This document shows, piece by piece, positions 8,119-16,631 of a DNA stretch of 64,000 bases. The notes beneath the pieces were generated by a model, which did not search any database, was not told the DNA's origin, and saw only the letters and a program-made list of their open reading frames with translations. The position numbers and the translations under genes are program-made. The DNA is from Gammaproteobacteria bacterium. Its GTDB lineage: Bacteria > Pseudomonadota > Gammaproteobacteria > Steroidobacterales > Steroidobacteraceae. The DNA is taken from the NCBI GenBank assembly GCA_027315105.1, contig DAHUYP010000090.1:44970-108969 (forward strand). Reading direction: 5' to 3'. Position 1 is the first letter of the stretch. Each line of letters starts with the position of its first letter.

Positions 8119-8862
8119 ATGAATAGGCTCGAGGGGCGTAACGCATTGGTGACCGGCGCCGCGCGCGGCATCGGCCGGGCGATCGCCGAGGCGCTTGCCG
8201 CCGAGGGCGCCGATGTCGCGATCAATTACCAGTCCAGCGAGGCGGATGCGGTTTCGCTGGCGCAGGAGATCGGCACGCTGGGTCGCCGGACGCTGCTGTT
8301 CAAGGGCGACGTCGGTCAGCGCTCGACCTGGACCTCGATGATCGGGAAGATCAGGCAGGACTGGGGACGGCTGGACATTCTGGTCAATAACGCCGGCATC
8401 ACGCGCGACAAGACCCTGCGGAAGATGACGGATGAGGACTGGCTGGCGGTGCTGCAGACCAACCTCAATGCCTGCTATTTCGGCGTCTCGGCGGTCATGA
8501 ACATGATGATCGAGCAGAAGTTCGGTCGCATCGTCAATATCAGCTCGTTCGTCGGCCAGGCAGGCAATTTCGGGCAGGCCAACTATGCGGCGAGCAAGGG
8601 TGGCATCATCGCCTTCACCAAGACCGCCGCCATGGAGCTCGCGAAGTACAACGTGACCTGCAACGCGCTCGCTCCCGGATTTACCGAGACCGGCATGCTC
8701 GCCAAGGTTCCCGAGCAGGTGCGGGCGCAGATCCTGACGCGCATACCGATGGGACGCTTCGGCAAGCCCGAGGAGATCGCCAAAGCGGTGCTGTTCCTCG
8801 CGGCCGATGCCGACTACGTCACCGGCCAGCAGATCAACGTCAATGGCGGCGTGTACATGTAG
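8119..8862 (+). CDS. phaB: Acetoacetyl-CoA reductase (PhaB-type SDR)
   Basis: 247 residues from the ATG at 8119, after AAGGGGG. Classical short-chain dehydrogenase: cofactor site TGAARGIG (residues 12-19), NNAG motif, the NISS serine and YxxxK (YAASK), and the C-terminal QQINVNGGVYM ending seen in PhaB/PhbB proteins. PhaB reduces acetoacetyl-CoA to (R)-3-hydroxybutyryl-CoA with NADPH, the monomer for PHA synthesis. The location beside two PHA synthases, phaR and a phasin supports this over FabG. It converges on the phaC-phaE pair, 38 bases away. Confidence 0.88.
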   Translation: MNRLEGRNALVTGAARGIGRAIAEALAAEGADVAINYQSSEADAVSLAQEIGTLGRRTLLFKGDVGQRSTWTSMIGKIRQDWGRLDILVNNAGITRDKTLRKMTDEDWLAVLQTNLNACYFGVSAVMNMMIEQKFGRIVNISSFVGQAGNFGQANYAASKGGIIAFTKTAAMELAKYNVTCNALAPGFTETGMLAKVPEQVRAQILTRIPMGRFGKPEEIAKAVLFLAADADYVTGQQINVNGGVYM

Positions 8863-8900
8863 CGCGCGGGGCCGGGCGCAGGCGGCACTGCGAGCCCGTC

Positions 8901-9902
8901 TCAGCGCGCCGCGAGCCAGGTGGCGATGGCCCGGGGCACTTCGCGCTGGGCGCGCGCGCTGATGTACATGCCGATGTGCCCAAGGTCGAACTCGAGCGCG
9001 GTGTAGTCGGCGCCGCCGAGCTGGCCGCGCAGGGCGGCGGAGGCTGCGGGAGGCACCAGGTGATCGCGCGTGCCGATCAGATTCAGGACCGGCTGCGCGA
9101 TGGCGTGCAATTCGACCTTCCGGCCCGCGATCTGCATCCGGTTCTGCACCAGCCGGTTCTCCTGGTAGCACCACTGCACGAATTGCCGAAACGCGCACCC
9201 GGCCTGATCCGGGCTGTCGAAGATCCAGCGCTCGACCCGCATGAAATTCTCCAGGCGCGCGCGATCGGGCTCCGCCGTGAGCAGCTGCACGTATTTCTGC
9301 TGCGTGAGGCGAAACGGCATCAGCGCCAGGAATATCTGATTCAGGACGTCGCCGGAGACGTTGCCCTCGCCGAGCCAGCTCTGCAGATCGATCTTGCGCA
9401 CCCACTTCGACAGCAGGTCCGCCGGCGTCTGGAAATCCACCGGCGTGACCATCGTGATCAGATTGCGCACCTGCCGTGCGTTCAGCGCCGTATAGCACAG
9501 GCTCAGCACGCCGCCCTGGCAGACGCCGAGCACGTTGAGCGCGGCCAGCCCGTGCGCCTGCAGAATGTGGCTCACGCAGCCGGCGAGATAGCCGTCGATG
9601 TAGTCGGCCAGGCTCGTGAAGCGGTCCGCGCCGTCCGGATATCCCCAGTCGATGAGGTAGACGTCGAGGCCTGCGGACAGCAGCCCTCGGATCAGCGAAC
9701 GATCCGGCTGCAGATCCAGCATATAGGGGCGATTGATCAGCGCGTAGACGATGAGCAGCGGCGCCTGGCCGGCCGGCCGCGCGATCGGCCGGTAGCGATA
9801 GAGCTCGAGCTTGCCGGACTGCCACACCAGGTCCTTCGGCGAGCAGCCCACTGCGCCATGGCCGGCGCCCGCCAGCGCCTCGTACAGGCCGCCGCTGCTC
9901 AC
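8901..9902 (-). CDS. phaC: Class III PHA synthase catalytic subunit PhaC
   Basis: 333 residues. Polymerises (R)-3-hydroxyacyl-CoA into PHA at granule surfaces as a complex with PhaE. Diagnostic segments are ALINRPYMLDLQPDRS, VYLIDWGYP, the lipase-like box GVCQGG with the catalytic cysteine, TRDHLVPP with the aspartate, and GHIGMYIS with the histidine. Short length and these motifs mark class III. The proposed GTG start at 9902 overlaps the stop of phaE as GTGA, implying coupled translation; it leaves the N-terminus about 20 residues shorter than is usual, so a start inside phaE remains possible. Transcribed after phaE, away from phaR. Confidence 0.9.
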   Translation of the reverse strand: MSSGGLYEALAGAGHGAVGCSPKDLVWQSGKLELYRYRPIARPAGQAPLLIVYALINRPYMLDLQPDRSLIRGLLSAGLDVYLIDWGYPDGADRFTSLADYIDGYLAGCVSHILQAHGLAALNVLGVCQGGVLSLCYTALNARQVRNLITMVTPVDFQTPADLLSKWVRKIDLQSWLGEGNVSGDVLNQIFLALMPFRLTQQKYVQLLTAEPDRARLENFMRVERWIFDSPDQAGCAFRQFVQWCYQENRLVQNRMQIAGRKVELHAIAQPVLNLIGTRDHLVPPAASAALRGQLGGADYTALEFDLGHIGMYISARAQREVPRAIATWLAAR

Positions 9903-10771
9903 GGCTTTGCCCGACGGCGTGACCGCGGTGCGCCGCGGCGCTTCGCGTGCGTCGTGTTCTGCGCCGACTCGGCCCGGGTGCGCTGCGCGGCACCCGGGGC
10001 GCGCTGCACGGCCGGCGCCGCTGCGCGCAGGTGTTCTTCCACCGACTTCAAACGCCGCGACAGCGTATTGATCTCGCTGCGCGTCGGCAGGTCGAGCAGC
10101 TTCGCCGATTGCTCGATGAGCGCCTGCAGCTCCTGGCGCCACTGGCCGGACGCGTTCACGAATTCGGCCTGCGCGCTGCAGAATGCCTCCCCGTGCGCCA
10201 TGCGCGCGTAGGCCGCTTCCGCGCAGTCGATCCAGGCATCGTACAGCTCGGGCGGCGCCGTCGGGCCCGGCATCTGCACCGGCTGCCCGGGCACCGGCTG
10301 CCCCAGCCATTGCGCCGTGAATGCCGCCGCGGCCTCGCGCAACGCATCCGACCACAATCGCTGCAGGTGCCGCTGCGCGCCGTCGATGCGCCGCCAGGCC
10401 TCGCTCATGCGCTGCCAGCGCAGCTGGTACTCTCGGGTGGCGCCGAGCGCCGGCCCGTCGAACCCGCTGCCCGGGGGCACGGTGCCGGAGCCGGCCGGCC
10501 CGGGGCCGGCGCCCCATGGCGGCGGCGTGCCGCCGAACTGCTCTCGCAGGAACTCACCGAAGCGCTCGGCCGCCTGTCCCGCCACCGCCGCCGAACCGCC
10601 GGCAGCGCCGTCGATGAACGACTGTGCCGCGGCCTTGAATCGCTCCGCGCCCTCGGCCAACGCGGCCAGGCCGGGCGCGCCCGGCCACTCATGGGCAGTG
10701 GGTGAAGCCGGATTCGGAGCCATCCACGACGCCGCCAGCGCCTGCCACTGCCGCCACAGCTCATCCGCCAT
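9899..10771 (-). CDS. phaE: Class III PHA synthase subunit PhaE
   Basis: 290 residues from the ATG at 10771 (MADELWRQWQ); an in-frame GTG at 10846 is possible but neither has a strong ribosome binding site. The family features are the Trp-rich N-terminal segment, a Gly/Pro-rich middle, repeated W.R...A helices, and the C-terminal signature LLDLPTRSEINTLSRRLKSVEE that supports PhaC binding. The last about 45 residues are an Ala/Arg-rich tail (PAVQRAPGAAQRTRA...). PhaE has no catalytic site; it activates PhaC. It is first in the phaE-phaC pair and divergent from phaR. Confidence 0.85.
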   Translation of the reverse strand: MADELWRQWQALAASWMAPNPASPTAHEWPGAPGLAALAEGAERFKAAAQSFIDGAAGGSAAVAGQAAERFGEFLREQFGGTPPPWGAGPGPAGSGTVPPGSGFDGPALGATREYQLRWQRMSEAWRRIDGAQRHLQRLWSDALREAAAAFTAQWLGQPVPGQPVQMPGPTAPPELYDAWIDCAEAAYARMAHGEAFCSAQAEFVNASGQWRQELQALIEQSAKLLDLPTRSEINTLSRRLKSVEEHLRAAAPAVQRAPGAAQRTRAESAQNTTHAKRRGAPRSRRRAKP

Positions 10772-10970
10772 GGCGCCGTCCGCGGTATGCAGCGCAACAA
10801 GCCTTCCCGCCTGATTTGACAGGGCCTGCGGACCGACCAAATGCACCGTAAGACATTGTTAATACACAGCTATCGTCATCGAATGAATGGATCTGGACGG
10901 ATTTGCACGAAGATTGGTTGTGCAATGCGAAAAGTTGACCTAGCATGCGCGCGTTGGAACGGAATCGACC
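10772..10970. promoter_or_regulatory. Divergent phaE/phaR control region
   Basis: About 200 comparatively AT-rich bases between the divergent phaE and phaR starts. For phaR, TTGTGC at 10918-10923 and TAGCAT at 10941-10946 are 17 bases apart and form a plausible but weak sigma-70-type promoter. The same stretch has TGCA-containing words (TTTGCACG, TTGTGCAATGCG) of the sort PhaR proteins are known to bind in other bacteria, so autoregulation is likely. The operator itself is inference. Confidence 0.4.
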
Positions 10971-11468
10971 ATGCCCCAGGAACGCCTGATACGAAAATAC
11001 GCGAATCGCCGGCTCTACGACACCGGCGCGAGCCGCCACGTGACGCTCGACGATCTGCGCGGACTCATCGTCGCGGGCGAGAAGATCAAGGTGGTGGACG
11101 AAAAGTCGGGCGAAGACCTCACGCGTTCCGTGCTGTTGCAGATCATCGCCGAACAGGAGCAGTTCGGCTCGCCGGTGCTCAACTCGGAGCTGCTGGAAAT
11201 GATCATCCGCTTCTATGGGCGGCCCATGCAAGCGATGCTCAGCAGCTATCTCGAACAGGCCTTCACCGCCATGCTGCGCCAGCAGGAGACCATCCAGAGC
11301 GAGATGGCCAAGGCCCTGCAATCGCCGTTTGCGCCGTTCGCGGAGCTGGCGCGCAAGAACATGGAGGTATGGGAACAGATGCAGGCCGCGACCCGCGAGG
11401 CCTTTGCCGGCCGTGCCGCCGAAGCAGCCAAGCCGGCGGAGCAGTCCGACTCGAAGAAAGGCAAGTGA
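10971..11468 (+). CDS. phaR: PHA synthesis regulator PhaR
   Basis: 165 residues. The N-terminal PHB/PHA accumulation regulator DNA-binding domain opens with LIRKYANRRLYDT (6-18), the family hallmark, followed by the second accumulation-regulator domain around VLLQIIAEQEQFGSPVLNSELL and a helical C-terminus. PhaR represses phasin (and often its own) transcription by binding TGC-rich sites, and is released when it binds nascent PHA granules. Its stop overlaps the next gene's GTG start as GTGA. A phasin gene with a strong promoter lies about 1 kb downstream as the expected target. Confidence 0.93.
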   Translation: MPQERLIRKYANRRLYDTGASRHVTLDDLRGLIVAGEKIKVVDEKSGEDLTRSVLLQIIAEQEQFGSPVLNSELLEMIIRFYGRPMQAMLSSYLEQAFTAMLRQQETIQSEMAKALQSPFAPFAELARKNMEVWEQMQAATREAFAGRAAEAAKPAEQSDSKKGK

Positions 11469-12235
11469 AGCGGGTGGACGTACGCGGCAAGACAGTGGTC
11501 GTGACCGGCGCCGGACGCGGAATCGGCCGATCGATCGCCCTGCAGCTCGCACGGCGCGGCGCCAACCTGGCGCTGTTCGATCTGCACGACGAGGATCTCG
11601 CACAGACCGGTGCGCAGTGCGCCGCCGAATCGGTCCAGGCGCGCAGCTACCACGTCAACGTCGCCGATGAAGCGGACGTCACCGCGAACATGACGCGCGT
11701 GGTGGCCGACTTCGGCCGCCTGGACGGTCTGGTGAACAATGCCGGCATCGTGCGCGACGCGCTGCTGGTGAAGGTGAAGGACGGCGCGGTGGCGGGCCGG
11801 ATGTCGCTGGAGCAGTGGAACGCCGTGATGGCCGTGAACCTTACCGGCGTGTTCCTGTGCGCGCGCGAAGCCGCCGCGCACATGATCGAGCGCGGCAACG
11901 GCGGCGTGATCGTCAATATCTCGAGCATCTCGCGAACCGGCAACGCCGGCCAAAGCAACTACAGCGCCGCCAAGGCGGGCGTGGAGTCCATGGGCGTGGT
12001 GTGGGCCAAGGAGCTCGCGCGCCATGGCATCCGCGTCGGCAGCGTCGCGCCCGGGTTCACGCAGACGGAGATCCTCGCCGCGATGCGTCCCGACGTGCTC
12101 GAAAAACTCACCGCACCGGTGCCGCTGAAGCGGCTCGGACGCCCGGAAGAAATCGCACATGCCGTGCTGTTCATATTCGAGAACGACTTCTTCACCGGAC
12201 GCTGCCTGGACGTGGATGGAGGCCTGCGGCTCTAG
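11465..12235 (+). CDS. SDR-family 3-oxoacyl/acetoacetyl reductase coupled to phaR
   Basis: 256 residues from a GTG at 11465 that overlaps the phaR stop (GTGA), behind AAAGG. Classical SDR motifs: TGAGRGIG, NNAG, the SSIS serine, YSAAK, and the VDGGLRL end. An insertion (VKVKDGAVAGRMSLEQW) follows the NNAGIVRDA segment, where most FabG proteins are shorter. The coupling to phaR and the PHA setting suggest a second 3-ketoacyl-CoA/ACP reductase supplying monomers, though FabG-like activity on other substrates is equally possible. Confidence 0.8.
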   Translation: MKRVDVRGKTVVVTGAGRGIGRSIALQLARRGANLALFDLHDEDLAQTGAQCAAESVQARSYHVNVADEADVTANMTRVVADFGRLDGLVNNAGIVRDALLVKVKDGAVAGRMSLEQWNAVMAVNLTGVFLCAREAAAHMIERGNGGVIVNISSISRTGNAGQSNYSAAKAGVESMGVVWAKELARHGIRVGSVAPGFTQTEILAAMRPDVLEKLTAPVPLKRLGRPEEIAHAVLFIFENDFFTGRCLDVDGGLRL

Positions 12236-12399
12236 GCCGCGGGCGTGCGCGGAAGGCCGAACGGGTGCCGGGCGAACCCTTTTGCGTCGCAAATATATCC
12301 GATACAGGCACGTTATTGGTACGTATTGCTCTCACTTGATTCTTTAAATATCAATATACTAGAGTCATTCAGCCCCTCGCGGCTCTCCTCCGGATTATC

Positions 12400-12427
12400 T
12401 TGCACTGCATACAAATCGCGCTATAAT
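12400..12427 (+). promoter_or_regulatory. Strong sigma-70-type promoter of the phasin gene
   Basis: TTGCAC at 12400-12405 and a perfect TATAAT at 12422-12427, separated by 16 bases, in an AT-rich stretch. The predicted start of transcription lies near 12434, about 37 bases before the phasin ATG. The -35 region overlaps TGCACTGCATAC, a TGCA-containing word that could be a PhaR operator; that last point is inference. Confidence 0.7.
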
Positions 12428-12470
12428 GGCGCCGTACCGACCCCCGGACACCGCGAGCAGGAGAGCCGCC

Positions 12471-12830
12471 ATGAATGATTCAACCTTCGACCCGAAAACG
12501 ATTTTCGAGGCCTACCGCAATGCCTTCGCGCCGACATTGAAGGCCCAGCAGGAAGGCCTCAAGACGATCGACCGCGCCGGCCATTACCACTACGCCGTCG
12601 CCGGCGACTACCTGGAGTGGAGCCTGGCCCAGGCCAAGGCCGCGCTCGCCGCACAGACGCCGGCGGAGTTCGTCTCCAAGCAGATCGAGCTTGCCACGGC
12701 GCTGAGCGAGAAGCTGCGGGGCCGCGTACAGGAATTCGTCACCCTGGCAACCGACGCGCAGAACAGCTTCACGCAAGTGATGACCGAAGCGACCGCCAAG
12801 GTTGCCGAAGTGACGAAGAAAGCGGCCTGA
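12471..12830 (+). CDS. phaP: Phasin (PHA granule-associated protein)
   Basis: 119 residues from the ATG at 12471, with GCAGGAG upstream. The sequence is all helical and amphipathic: FEAYRNAFAPTLKAQQEGL, then DYLEWSLAQAKAALAAQTPAEFVSKQ, then alternating Ala/Thr/Lys heptads to the end. This is the pattern of phasin_2-type proteins that coat PHA granules and limit their size. The strong promoter fits the abundance of phasins, and PhaR is the probable repressor. A perfect hairpin follows the gene. Confidence 0.83.
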   Translation: MNDSTFDPKTIFEAYRNAFAPTLKAQQEGLKTIDRAGHYHYAVAGDYLEWSLAQAKAALAAQTPAEFVSKQIELATALSEKLRGRVQEFVTLATDAQNSFTQVMTEATAKVAEVTKKAA

Positions 12831-12893
12831 GGCCGCGGGCCGGATCCGCGACCGGCCCGGACGAGATGACCCCATAAGACCCCCCGCAGCGGC

Positions 12894-12925
12894 GGGCGAG
12901 GGGTGCCGCAAGGCACCCCTCGCCC
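12894..12925. terminator. Perfect 14-bp hairpin with GCAA tetraloop after phaP
   Basis: GGGCGAGGGGTGCC at 12894-12907 and its exact complement at 12912-12925 enclose the GNRA-type loop GCAA. There is no T-run after it (AAAGCTG follows). It may be a Rho-type or imperfect terminator, or a 3' stabilising structure that lets phaP mRNA accumulate relative to the downstream synthase. The structure is seen; the role is inferred. Confidence 0.6.
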
Positions 12926-12936
12926 AAAGCTGTATA

Positions 12937-14745
12937 TTGATTGCCGCCAGTCAGAACACCAGCGGGACGACCGTGGCGAAATCCTCCAGTCCGAGCCCGA
13001 ACGCGCCCACCGGCGCAGCCGAGGAACCCCCCGCGGCGGCGGCGGCGGAACTGGCGCAGGCATTGCGTGCCCAGCTGGCGGCGGTCACCGGCGGGCTGGC
13101 TCCCGACGTGTACGTGAATGCGTGGTGGGACTGGTATCTCAACCTCGCCAAGGAGCCGCCCAAGCAGGTCGAGTTGCTGCAGGATGCGTTGGCCAAGGCG
13201 GCGGACACCTGGAGCTTCGCGCTGCAGGCCGCGAGCGGCAAGCCGCTGCCGCCGGCCGCCGACGATGCGCGCTACGGCAGCGCGGCCTGGGCGCAATGGC
13301 CGTTCAACATCTACGCCCGCGGCTACCGCAATTACGTCGACTGGTGGCAGAAGGCGCTGTCGAGCGTGCCGGGCGTGGCGCCGGCCACGGAGCGCACCCT
13401 GGACTTCGTTGGCCGCAATGCGCTCGAGGCGATCTCGCCGTCGAACTACCTGGCGACCAATCCCGAGCTGCTCGCGACCACCCGTGCCGAGGCCGGCCGG
13501 AACCTCGTGCGCGGCTTCCAGAACTGGCTCGACGACGTCGAACGCACCCTCGAGGCGAAGGGGCCGAGCGGCAGCGACAGGTTCGTCGTCGGACGCGACG
13601 TGGCGGCGACGCCCGGCAAGGTCGTGTTGCGCAACGATCTGATCGAATTGATCCAGTATGCACCCGCCACCGAGCGCGTGTTCGCCGAGCCGGTACTGAT
13701 CGTGCCGGCGTGGATCATGAAGTACTACATCCTCGATCTCTCCGCCGGCAATTCACTGGTGAGGTACCTGGTGTCGCAGGGGCACACGGTCTTCATGGTG
13801 TCGTGGAGGAATCCCGATGCCGGCGACCGCGGCCTCGGCATGGACGACTACCTGCGGCTGGGCGTACGCGCGGCACTCGACGCCGTCTCGAGCATCGTTC
13901 CCGAGCGCAGGATTCACGCGGTGGGCTATTGCATCGGCGGCACGCTGCTGTCGATTGCCGCGGCGGCGCTCGCCGCGCAAGGCGATGAGCGGCTCGGCAC
14001 GATGACGCTGCTGGCGGCGCAGATGGATTTCAGCGAGCCGGGCGAGCTGTCGGTGTTCATCAGCCCGAGTCAGCTGGCCATGCTGGAGGCGGTCATGCAG
14101 CGCACCGGCGTTCTGAAGAGCGAACAGATGGCGGCCGCCTTCACGCTGCTGCGTTCGCGCGACCTGCTGTGGACCCCGGCCGTCGATTCCTACCTGCGTG
14201 GCACGCGCGAGTCGCCCAACGACCTCATGGCGTGGAACGCCGACGGCACGCGCATGCCTTGCCGCATGCACACCGAGTATCTGCGCGGGCTCTATCTCGA
14301 CAATGCGCTGGCGCGCGGCGAGTTCCGGGCCGAGGGGCGCCGGGTGCATCTGGCCGCCATCCAGCTGCCGATGTTCGTCGTCGGCACCGAGACCGACCAT
14401 GTGGCGCCCTGGCGCTCGGTCTACAAGGCGCGCGGCTTGACGCGCTCGAGCGATTACACGTTTCTGTTGACCTCGGGCGGACACAATGCCGGCATCGTCA
14501 GCGGTCCGGTGCACCCCCGGCGGCGCCATCGCGTCCGTACCTGGTCGGACGCCGAGCGGACCCTGCCGCCGCAGGAGTGGCTGCAAAGCACCGAGCCGCA
14601 TGCCGGATCGTGGTGGCCGGTCTGGCAGCAGTGGCTGACGCAGCATTCGACGCCGCAACCGGTTGCGCCGCCGCCGCTCGGGCGCGCCGCGGCCGGCTAC
14701 GCGCCGATCGGCGACGCGCCCGGGCGCTACGTGCTGCAGAGATAG
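12937..14745 (+). CDS. phaC: Class I-type PHA synthase
   Basis: 602 residues, the usual length of class I PhaC. An N-terminal PhaC_N region (WWDWYLNLA, NIYARGYRNYVDWWQ, RNLVRGFQNWLDDVE) precedes the alpha/beta hydrolase core. Catalytic residues are the cysteine of VGYCIGGTLL, the aspartate of TETDHVAP and the histidine of GGHNAGIVS. The first codon is a TTG at 12937 with no obvious ribosome binding site; a GTG at 12973 preceded by GGGAC is an alternative start. It lies downstream of phaP and the hairpin. It is a second synthase beside the class III pair, and may use different chain lengths or conditions. Confidence 0.88.
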   Translation: MIAASQNTSGTTVAKSSSPSPNAPTGAAEEPPAAAAAELAQALRAQLAAVTGGLAPDVYVNAWWDWYLNLAKEPPKQVELLQDALAKAADTWSFALQAASGKPLPPAADDARYGSAAWAQWPFNIYARGYRNYVDWWQKALSSVPGVAPATERTLDFVGRNALEAISPSNYLATNPELLATTRAEAGRNLVRGFQNWLDDVERTLEAKGPSGSDRFVVGRDVAATPGKVVLRNDLIELIQYAPATERVFAEPVLIVPAWIMKYYILDLSAGNSLVRYLVSQGHTVFMVSWRNPDAGDRGLGMDDYLRLGVRAALDAVSSIVPERRIHAVGYCIGGTLLSIAAAALAAQGDERLGTMTLLAAQMDFSEPGELSVFISPSQLAMLEAVMQRTGVLKSEQMAAAFTLLRSRDLLWTPAVDSYLRGTRESPNDLMAWNADGTRMPCRMHTEYLRGLYLDNALARGEFRAEGRRVHLAAIQLPMFVVGTETDHVAPWRSVYKARGLTRSSDYTFLLTSGGHNAGIVSGPVHPRRRHRVRTWSDAERTLPPQEWLQSTEPHAGSWWPVWQQWLTQHSTPQPVAPPPLGRAAAGYAPIGDAPGRYVLQR

Positions 14746-14803
14746 TCCGCACCGCCGCCGGCAGGCGCGCACCGGGCCGCAGGTCCTGAAGTAGAATGAC
14801 GTC

Positions 14804-15223
14804 ATGAAATACCTGCACACCATGGTCCGGGTGACCGATCTCGAGGCTTCCTGCAGGTTCTACTGCGACGCGCTGGGATTGCGCGAGCTGCGGCGCATGG
14901 AGAACGAGAAAGGCCGGTACACACTGGTCTTCCTGGCTGCTCCGGGCGACGACGCGGCACAGGTCGAGCTCACCTACAACTGGGACCCGGAGGCCTACTC
15001 CGGCGGCCGCAATTTCGGTCACCTGGCGTACGAGGTCGACGACATCTATGCCGCCTGCCGGCGCCTGATGGAACGCGGCGTGACCATCCACCGCCCGCCG
15101 CGCGACGGCCGCATGGCCTTCGTGCGATCCCCGGATCAGATCTCGGTGGAGCTGCTGCAGAAAGGTCACGCCCTGGCGCCGCAGGAACCGTGGCTGTCGA
15201 TGCCAAACGTGGGCGTGTGGTAG
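14804..15223 (+). CDS. Glyoxalase I / lactoylglutathione lyase family protein
   Basis: 139 residues with the two betaalphabetabetabeta modules of the vicinal oxygen chelate fold. Metal-ligand segments are KYLHTMVRV (His), VELTYNW (Glu), GHLAYEV (His) and ISVELLQ (Glu). These fit GloA, which isomerises the methylglyoxal-glutathione hemithioacetal. The [13 protein letters not shown] segment after the first strand is typical. It stands alone 58 bases after the class I synthase. Confidence 0.85.
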   Translation: MKYLHTMVRVTDLEASCRFYCDALGLRELRRMENEKGRYTLVFLAAPGDDAAQVELTYNWDPEAYSGGRNFGHLAYEVDDIYAACRRLMERGVTIHRPPRDGRMAFVRSPDQISVELLQKGHALAPQEPWLSMPNVGVW

Positions 15224-15299
15224 GCGCCCGCGACGGCCGCGCGCATACGGGCTTGGCGCGCCTGTGCACGAACCTGGGCTCACACGTGGGGGTGGCGAC

Positions 15300-15992
15300 A
15301 TGAACAGATACGGCGCGGAATTCGTCGGCACATTCTGGCTGGTGCTCGGCGGCTGCGGCAGCGCGGTGCTGTCCGCGGCATTCCCGCATCTGGGAATCGG
15401 CCTGCTCGGGGTTGCACTGGCCTTCGGCCTCACCGTGTTGACCATGGCCTTCGCGATCGGACACATCTCCGGCTGTCATCTCAATCCGGCGGTCTCCATC
15501 GGCCTGTGGGCGGGCGGGCGCTTCCCCGCTGGCCAGGTCCTGCCCTACGTCGTCGCGCAAGTGCTCGGTGGCATCGCCGCCGGCGGGGTGCTGTATCTGA
15601 TCGCCAGCGGCAAGAGCGGCTTCGACGTCACCGCGGGTTTTGCCAGCAATGGCTACGGCGCCCATTCCCCCGGCGGCTATTCGCTGGGCTCGGCGCTCGT
15701 CTCCGAGCTGGTCATGACCATGATGTTCCTGCTGGTCATCATGGGGGCGACCGACCGGCGCGCGCCGCAGGGCATGGCACCGATCGCCATCGGTCTGTGC
15801 CTCACGTTGATTCATCTGATCAGCATTCCGGTCACCAACACCTCGGTGAACCCGGCGCGCAGCACCGGCGTCGCGCTGTATGCCGGCGGTTGGGCGATCT
15901 CCCAGCTGTGGCTCTTCTGGCTGGCACCGATCGCGGGCGGCATCCTCGGCGCGCTGCTGTATCGGCTCATCGGCACCGCGCCGCGCGACTGA
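15300..15992 (+). CDS. aqpZ: Aquaporin Z-type water channel
   Basis: 230 residues from the ATG at 15300, which follows a GGGGGTGG. Six hydrophobic segments and both aquaporin signature loops, HLNPAVS and SVNPARS, are present, with the MIP start [18 protein letters not shown]. The selectivity-filter arginine of NPAR is kept, which supports a water-selective channel. Length and sequence match bacterial AqpZ. The next gene starts 36 bases on. Confidence 0.93.
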   Translation: MNRYGAEFVGTFWLVLGGCGSAVLSAAFPHLGIGLLGVALAFGLTVLTMAFAIGHISGCHLNPAVSIGLWAGGRFPAGQVLPYVVAQVLGGIAAGGVLYLIASGKSGFDVTAGFASNGYGAHSPGGYSLGSALVSELVMTMMFLLVIMGATDRRAPQGMAPIAIGLCLTLIHLISIPVTNTSVNPARSTGVALYAGGWAISQLWLFWLAPIAGGILGALLYRLIGTAPRD

Positions 15993-16027
15993 CGCGCCGC
16001 GTTCGGGCGCCCGCCGACTCAGCGACC

Positions 16028-16582
16028 TTGGAGAAGGATTTCATCAGCGCCCAGTCGCTGCTGCGCGACTCGATGGAGCTCGCGCTGCGCATCGTGCGCA
16101 GCGGCTTTCGGCCCACGTTTCTGGTCGCGATCTGGCGCGGCGGCGCCCCGATCGGTATCACGGTGCAGGAAGTGCTCGAATATCACGGCATCCCGGTCGA
16201 TCACATCGCGATTCGAACCTCCTCGTACTGCGGCATCGGGCAGCAGGCCAGGACCGTTCAGGTGCACGCGCTGGATTACCTCGTGTCGCGTCTGTCGGCG
16301 CAGGACGAGCTGCTGCTGGTGGACGATGTGTTCGACAGCGGCCGCAGCATCGCGGCGGTCCTGGGCGAGCTCGAGCGCCGCTGCCGGCGCAATCTGCCGG
16401 GCAGGATTCGGATTGCGACCGTGTATTACAAGCCGGCGCGCAACGTCACGGCGCTGCGGCCGGATTACTTCGTGCGCGAGACCGATCGCTGGCTGGTGTT
16501 TCCGCACGAGATACGGGGTCTGACCCGCCAGGAGATCCTGGAGCACAAGCCGGTCGACGCCAGCTTCTTCGCGCCCGAGTAG
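16028..16582 (+). CDS. Phosphoribosyltransferase (hypoxanthine PRTase-like)
   Basis: 184 residues from a TTG at 16028 (LEKDFISAQ), chosen because family members start at this point; the first ATG at 16073 would remove the conserved helix. The PRPP-binding loop is LLLVDDVFDSGRSI, and the WRGGAPIGI and RTSSYCGIG segments match the small gammaproteobacterial type-I PRTase group related to hypoxanthine/xanthine PRTases. It lies 36 bases after aqpZ on the same strand. A role in purine salvage is likely but not proven by sequence. Confidence 0.82.
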   Translation: MEKDFISAQSLLRDSMELALRIVRSGFRPTFLVAIWRGGAPIGITVQEVLEYHGIPVDHIAIRTSSYCGIGQQARTVQVHALDYLVSRLSAQDELLLVDDVFDSGRSIAAVLGELERRCRRNLPGRIRIATVYYKPARNVTALRPDYFVRETDRWLVFPHEIRGLTRQEILEHKPVDASFFAPE

Positions 16583-16631
16583 CGCCGCCGCCTGGCGCGC
16601 GTGCTTGCCGGCACCGCTTGCCGCGGCGGGC

